From assembly GCA_024235415.1 (NCBI GenBank), contig JACKML010000002.1, positions 62,001-126,000 of the forward strand: 64,000 bases of DNA, read 5' to 3'. Each line of letters starts with the position of its first letter. Within the stretch, counting starts at the first letter, position 1. This DNA comes from Chromatiaceae bacterium (GTDB lineage Bacteria; Pseudomonadota; Gammaproteobacteria; Chromatiales; Chromatiaceae). A program made the translations under genes and the position numbers. This document shows, piece after piece, positions 60,947-64,000 of the stretch. The notes beneath the pieces are model-generated. The model was not told where the DNA came from. It saw only the letters and a program-made list of their open reading frames with translations, and did not search any database.

Positions 60947-62752
60947 ATGACCGATCTCAGCCATATCAGAAACTTCTCGATCATCGCGCATATCGACCAC
61001 GGAAAATCGACCATCGCCGACCGCTTTATCCAGGTCTGCGGCGGGCTGACCGAGCGCGAGATGGCAAACCAGGTCCTCGACTCGATGGATCTCGAACGTG
61101 AGCGTGGCATCACGATCAAGGCGCAATCGGTGACGCTTCACTACAAGGCGCAGAACGGCGAGACCTACCAGCTCAATTTCATCGATACGCCGGGGCACGT
61201 CGATTTTTCGTACGAGGTGTCGCGGTCGCTGGCGGCCTGTGAGGGAGCGCTATTGGTGGTGGATGCGGCCCAGGGCGTCGAGGCACAGAGCGTCGCCAAC
61301 TGCTACACCGCGATCGAGCAGGGCCTGGAGGTCCTGCCGGTGCTGAACAAGATCGACCTGCCGTCCGCGGACCCCGAACGGGTGGTGACCCAGATCGAGG
61401 AGATCATCGGCATCGAGGCAACCGACGCGCTGCATGTCAGCGCCAAGACAGGCCTCGGAATCCCCGACCTGCTGGAGGCGTTGATCACCCACATCCCGGC
61501 GCCCAAGGGCACTTCCGATGCGCCGTTGCAGGCACTGATCGTCGATTCCTGGTTCGATTCCTACGTCGGTGTGATCTCGCTGATCCGCGTGGTCAATGGA
61601 GAGATCCGGCCGAAAGACAAGATGCGCGTGATGTCCACCGGCCGTGTGTACCAGGTCGAGAAGGTCGGGGTCTTCACGCCCAAACGCTTCGACAAGAACC
61701 TGTTGGGTACTGGCGAGGTCGGGTTCGTCATCGCCGGCATCAAAGAGGTCGACGGCGCCCCGGTGGGCGATACGCTGACCCTGGAGAACCGCAAGGCGGA
61801 CAAGGCGTTGCCGGGCTTCCGCCAGGTGCGCCCGCGGGTGTTTGCCGGACTCTACCCGATCAGTTCGGATGACTACGACAGCTTCCGTGACGCGCTGCAG
61901 AAGTTGAAGCTCAACGACTCCGCGCTGCATTACGAGCCGGAGACCTCGCAGGCGCTGGGCTTTGGCTTTCGCTGCGGCTTTCTCGGCATGCTGCACATGG
62001 AGATCGTGCAGGAGCGCCTGGAGCGCGAATACGATCTCGATCTCATCACCACTGCACCGACCGTGGTCTACGAGGTGCTGCTGAGCGATGGCACCGAACT
62101 GATGATCGACAACCCGGCCGCGCTGCCGGACCTGGGCAGGATCAGCGAGATCCGGGAACCGATCATCGAGGCCCACATCCTGGTCCCGCAGGAGCACCTG
62201 GGCGCGGTGATCACCCTGTGCATCGAGAAACGCGGCTATCAGAAGAACCTGCAGTATCTCGGTGGACAGATCCAGCTGGTGTACGAACTGCCGATGAACG
62301 AGGTGGTGCTCGACTTCTTCGACCGGCTCAAATCCGTCAGCCGCGGTTATGCCTCGTTCGAGTACGAGTTCAAACGCTTTCAGACGGCGTCGCTGGTCAA
62401 GCTGGATATCCTGATCAATGCCGAAAAGGTCGACGCACTGTCGCTGATCGTGCATCGCGACAACGCCGAGACACGTGGCCGCGAACTGACCGAGCGGATG
62501 AAAGAGATCATCCCGAGGCAGATGTTCGAGGTCGCGATTCAGGCGGCGATCGGCAGCAAGGTGATCGCCCGCTCCACGGTCAAGGCCCTGCGCAAGAACG
62601 TCACCGCGAAGTGCTACGGTGGCGACGTGACGCGCAAGCGCAAGCTGTTGGAGAAACAGAAAGCCGGCAAGAAGCGCATGAAGCAGGTCGGCCGCGTCGA
62701 GATCCCTCAGGAGGCCTTCCTGGCCGTCCTGCAGGTTGGAAAAGACAACTGA
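60947..62752 (+). CDS. lepA: Elongation factor 4 (LepA)
   Basis: A 601-residue translational GTPase. G1 is AHIDHGKST, G3 DTPGHVD and G4 NKIDLP, followed by EF-G-like domains and the C-terminal LepA domain. It promotes back-translocation or assists translation under ion stress. The start at 60947 follows CAGACCCC. lepB follows. Confidence 0.98.
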   Translation: MTDLSHIRNFSIIAHIDHGKSTIADRFIQVCGGLTEREMANQVLDSMDLERERGITIKAQSVTLHYKAQNGETYQLNFIDTPGHVDFSYEVSRSLAACEGALLVVDAAQGVEAQSVANCYTAIEQGLEVLPVLNKIDLPSADPERVVTQIEEIIGIEATDALHVSAKTGLGIPDLLEALITHIPAPKGTSDAPLQALIVDSWFDSYVGVISLIRVVNGEIRPKDKMRVMSTGRVYQVEKVGVFTPKRFDKNLLGTGEVGFVIAGIKEVDGAPVGDTLTLENRKADKALPGFRQVRPRVFAGLYPISSDDYDSFRDALQKLKLNDSALHYEPETSQALGFGFRCGFLGMLHMEIVQERLEREYDLDLITTAPTVVYEVLLSDGTELMIDNPAALPDLGRISEIREPIIEAHILVPQEHLGAVITLCIEKRGYQKNLQYLGGQIQLVYELPMNEVVLDFFDRLKSVSRGYASFEYEFKRFQTASLVKLDILINAEKVDALSLIVHRDNAETRGRELTERMKEIIPRQMFEVAIQAAIGSKVIARSTVKALRKNVTAKCYGGDVTRKRKLLEKQKAGKKRMKQVGRVEIPQEAFLAVLQVGKDN

Positions 62753-62806
62753 CCGGCGGCCGCCCGGGCCGTGCGGCTGTGATCGCTATTGAGTTTGGGA
62801 AGTATT

Positions 62807-63646
62807 ATGCAAACGACCTTGATCCTTGGTTTTTTCGCCCTGCTCGTATGGGTGGTGATGACATTCGGCATCGAGCCGGCACTGGCGCTGGCCTCCATCG
62901 TATCCGGCGTGGTGTGGCTGGTGTATCGCCTGGTCAAGGGCAAGTCAGATACCACCCTGCCGACCTCGGTCGAATACGCGCGCTCATTCTTCCCGATTTT
63001 TTTGATCGTTTTGTTGCTGCGGGCCTTTTTGGTTGAACCGTTCCGTATCCCCTCCGGGTCGATGATGCCGACACTGCTGGTGGGCGACTTCATCCTGGTC
63101 AACAAGTTCACCTATGGCATCCGCATGCCGGTGACCAAGTCCAAGCTGATCGAAGTGGGCGAGCCAGCGCGCGGTGACATCGTCGTGTTTCGCTGGCCGG
63201 TCAATCCGCGCCTCGACTACATCAAGCGTGTCGTCGGTCTACCCGGCGACCGCATCCGGTACCAGAACAAGACGCTGTTCATCAACGGCGTGCCGGCACC
63301 GATCGAAGCAGTCGGACAGTACCAGCCCGAGGGCTCGGGTATGCGCGCATTGGGGTCGGTCGAGGGCAGGGAGACGCTGGGCGATGTTCAGCACGCGGTT
63401 CTGGTCAACCCCCTGGCATCGGATTTCAGTCCGTCATGCGGTTTCCTGGGTTACCGCGAGGTCGAGGTGCCCGAAGGCCACTATCTGATGGTCGGCGACA
63501 ACCGCGACGACAGCAACGACGGCCGCTGTTGGGGCTTCGTGCCGGAGGAGAATCTTGTCGGCAAGGCTTTCTTCGTATGGCTGAGCTGGGACTGGCAACG
63601 ATCAGGATTCCTGGCTCCGGGTCGGATCGGTTCCATAAGTGACTGA
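62807..63646 (+). CDS. lepB: Signal peptidase I
   Basis: A 279-residue signal peptidase. Two N-terminal membrane spans (around residues 1-25 and 60-78), the nucleophile Ser85 in PSGSMMPT and the general base Lys140 in YIKRVVGLPGD are present, as is GDNRDDSNDGRCWGFV. It cuts signal peptides at the outer face of the inner membrane. The ATG at 62807 is chosen; an upstream TTG at 62789 is possible. Confidence 0.96.
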   Translation: MQTTLILGFFALLVWVVMTFGIEPALALASIVSGVVWLVYRLVKGKSDTTLPTSVEYARSFFPIFLIVLLLRAFLVEPFRIPSGSMMPTLLVGDFILVNKFTYGIRMPVTKSKLIEVGEPARGDIVVFRWPVNPRLDYIKRVVGLPGDRIRYQNKTLFINGVPAPIEAVGQYQPEGSGMRALGSVEGRETLGDVQHAVLVNPLASDFSPSCGFLGYREVEVPEGHYLMVGDNRDDSNDGRCWGFVPEENLVGKAFFVWLSWDWQRSGFLAPGRIGSISD

Positions 63647-63720
63647 TGCGGCCGCTATTTTTTAGGGCAGGCGTTGAGTCTGCCGCAACATCGGTTACGC
63701 TTGTTACAGGAATAGCCTTA

Positions 63721-64000
63721 TGAAACCGAAACTTATGGCAACCAAACAGAACGGCATGACAATGATGTCGTGGCTGGTCGTGCTTGGCATCGTGGTGTTT
63801 TTCATCCTGATCGGCATCAAAATGATCCCGACCTACCTGGAAAACTATTCGATCAAACAGGTGCTGGTGAATATGGAGAACGACCGTGCCGTGCGCACAA
63901 TGTCACCGGCTGAGATGAAGGTGTCGTTTATGAAGCGACTGAAGATCAACAGCGTGTACGAATTCGATCGCAATTCCATCCAGATCAAGAAGGAAAAGAC
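63721..64000 (+). CDS. DUF4845 family protein (3' end off window)
   Basis: The first 93 codons of a small membrane protein cut by the window end. One span (MMSWLVVLGIVVFFILIGI) near residues 15-34 is followed by PTYLENYSIKQVL, the DUF4845 pattern. This family regularly stands between lepB and rnc. A weak promoter (TTGAGT at 63674 and TACGCT at 63696, 16 bases apart) lies before it. Function is unknown; a pilin-like N-terminus is evident. Confidence 0.85.

Noticed and set aside
63661..63720. GGCAG/CTGCC hairpin before the DUF4845 gene as a lepB terminator
   Set aside because: The stem is only 5 bases with a 9-base loop and lacks a following T-tract, so termination here is not supported.

Overview
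The window is a 64-kb piece of a gammaproteobacterial chromosome with moderately high GC. The gene orders dksA-gluQ, yceD-rpmF-plsX-fabHDG-acpP-fabF-pabC-mltG-tmk-holB-pilZ-tatD and nadB / rpoE-rseA-rseB-rseC-mucD-(glutaredoxin)-lepA-lepB-DUF4845 are classic for Pseudomonas-like and Chromatiales-like gammaproteobacteria. A CbbY-type phosphatase, a sodium-pumping oxaloacetate decarboxylase, a CysZ-like protein and an exosortase A (XrtA) exopolysaccharide locus would fit an aquatic, perhaps autotrophic or sulfur-oxidising member. That lifestyle is inference only.

Layout. (1) 1-9143: right-hand and central part of a small integrative element inserted in the 3' end of a tRNA-Leu(UAA) gene. The duplicated 3' half of the tRNA is at 9084-9143, and the integrase C-terminus is at the left edge. 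Between them lies a tightly overlapped train of small genes: an AlpA/excisionase-like regulator, a Spo11/topoisomerase VI-A-like protein, a CHC2 primase zinc finger, a RecA-fold replication-type ATPase, a candidate origin (DnaA box plus 9-bp repeats), a P27-type small terminase and two phage-type regulators. No capsid or tail genes are present. The cargo next to the att site is a two-gene module encoding a PARP-like ADP-ribosyltransferase and a small basic partner. Size and content suggest a phage satellite (PICI-like). (2) 9187-10055: CBS-domain protein and a small unknown. (3) 10377-22844: type I secretion ABC transporter and membrane-fusion protein, a small unknown, a 2402-residue RTX protein combining Ca-binding nonapeptides, cadherin-like and integrin-like FG-GAP modules, and a GT1 glycosyltransferase. 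(4) 22949-27499: truncated globin, gluQ, dksA (minus), cbbY, an aminotransferase (plus) and a cysZ-like gene (minus). (5) 27726-39027: the XrtA operon: export lipoprotein, Wzz-like protein, BY-kinase with a (Tyr-Gly)9 tail, beta-barrel protein, GspA-like ATPase, wecB, deacetylase, exosortase A-EpsI fusion and amidotransferase. (6) 39024-43201: yceF on the minus strand and oadGAB. (7) 43279-54570: ribosomal protein L32, fatty acid synthesis and the pabC-tatD string. (8) 54584-64000: nadB facing the sigma-E operon with a recognisable autoregulatory sigma-E promoter, a strong terminator, then lepA, lepB and the start of a DUF4845 gene cut by the window end.

How they work together. The T1SS genes, RTX protein and glycosyltransferase probably form one surface-protein export unit, although no TolC partner is in view. 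The XrtA operon supplies polymer length control, export and tail-processing for extracellular matrix. The fab cluster and sigma-E cluster are core envelope functions. The most unusual region is the element at 1-9143, especially the Spo11-like gene inside a minimal replication module, the structured leader before the AlpA-like gene, and the ADP-ribosyltransferase pair.
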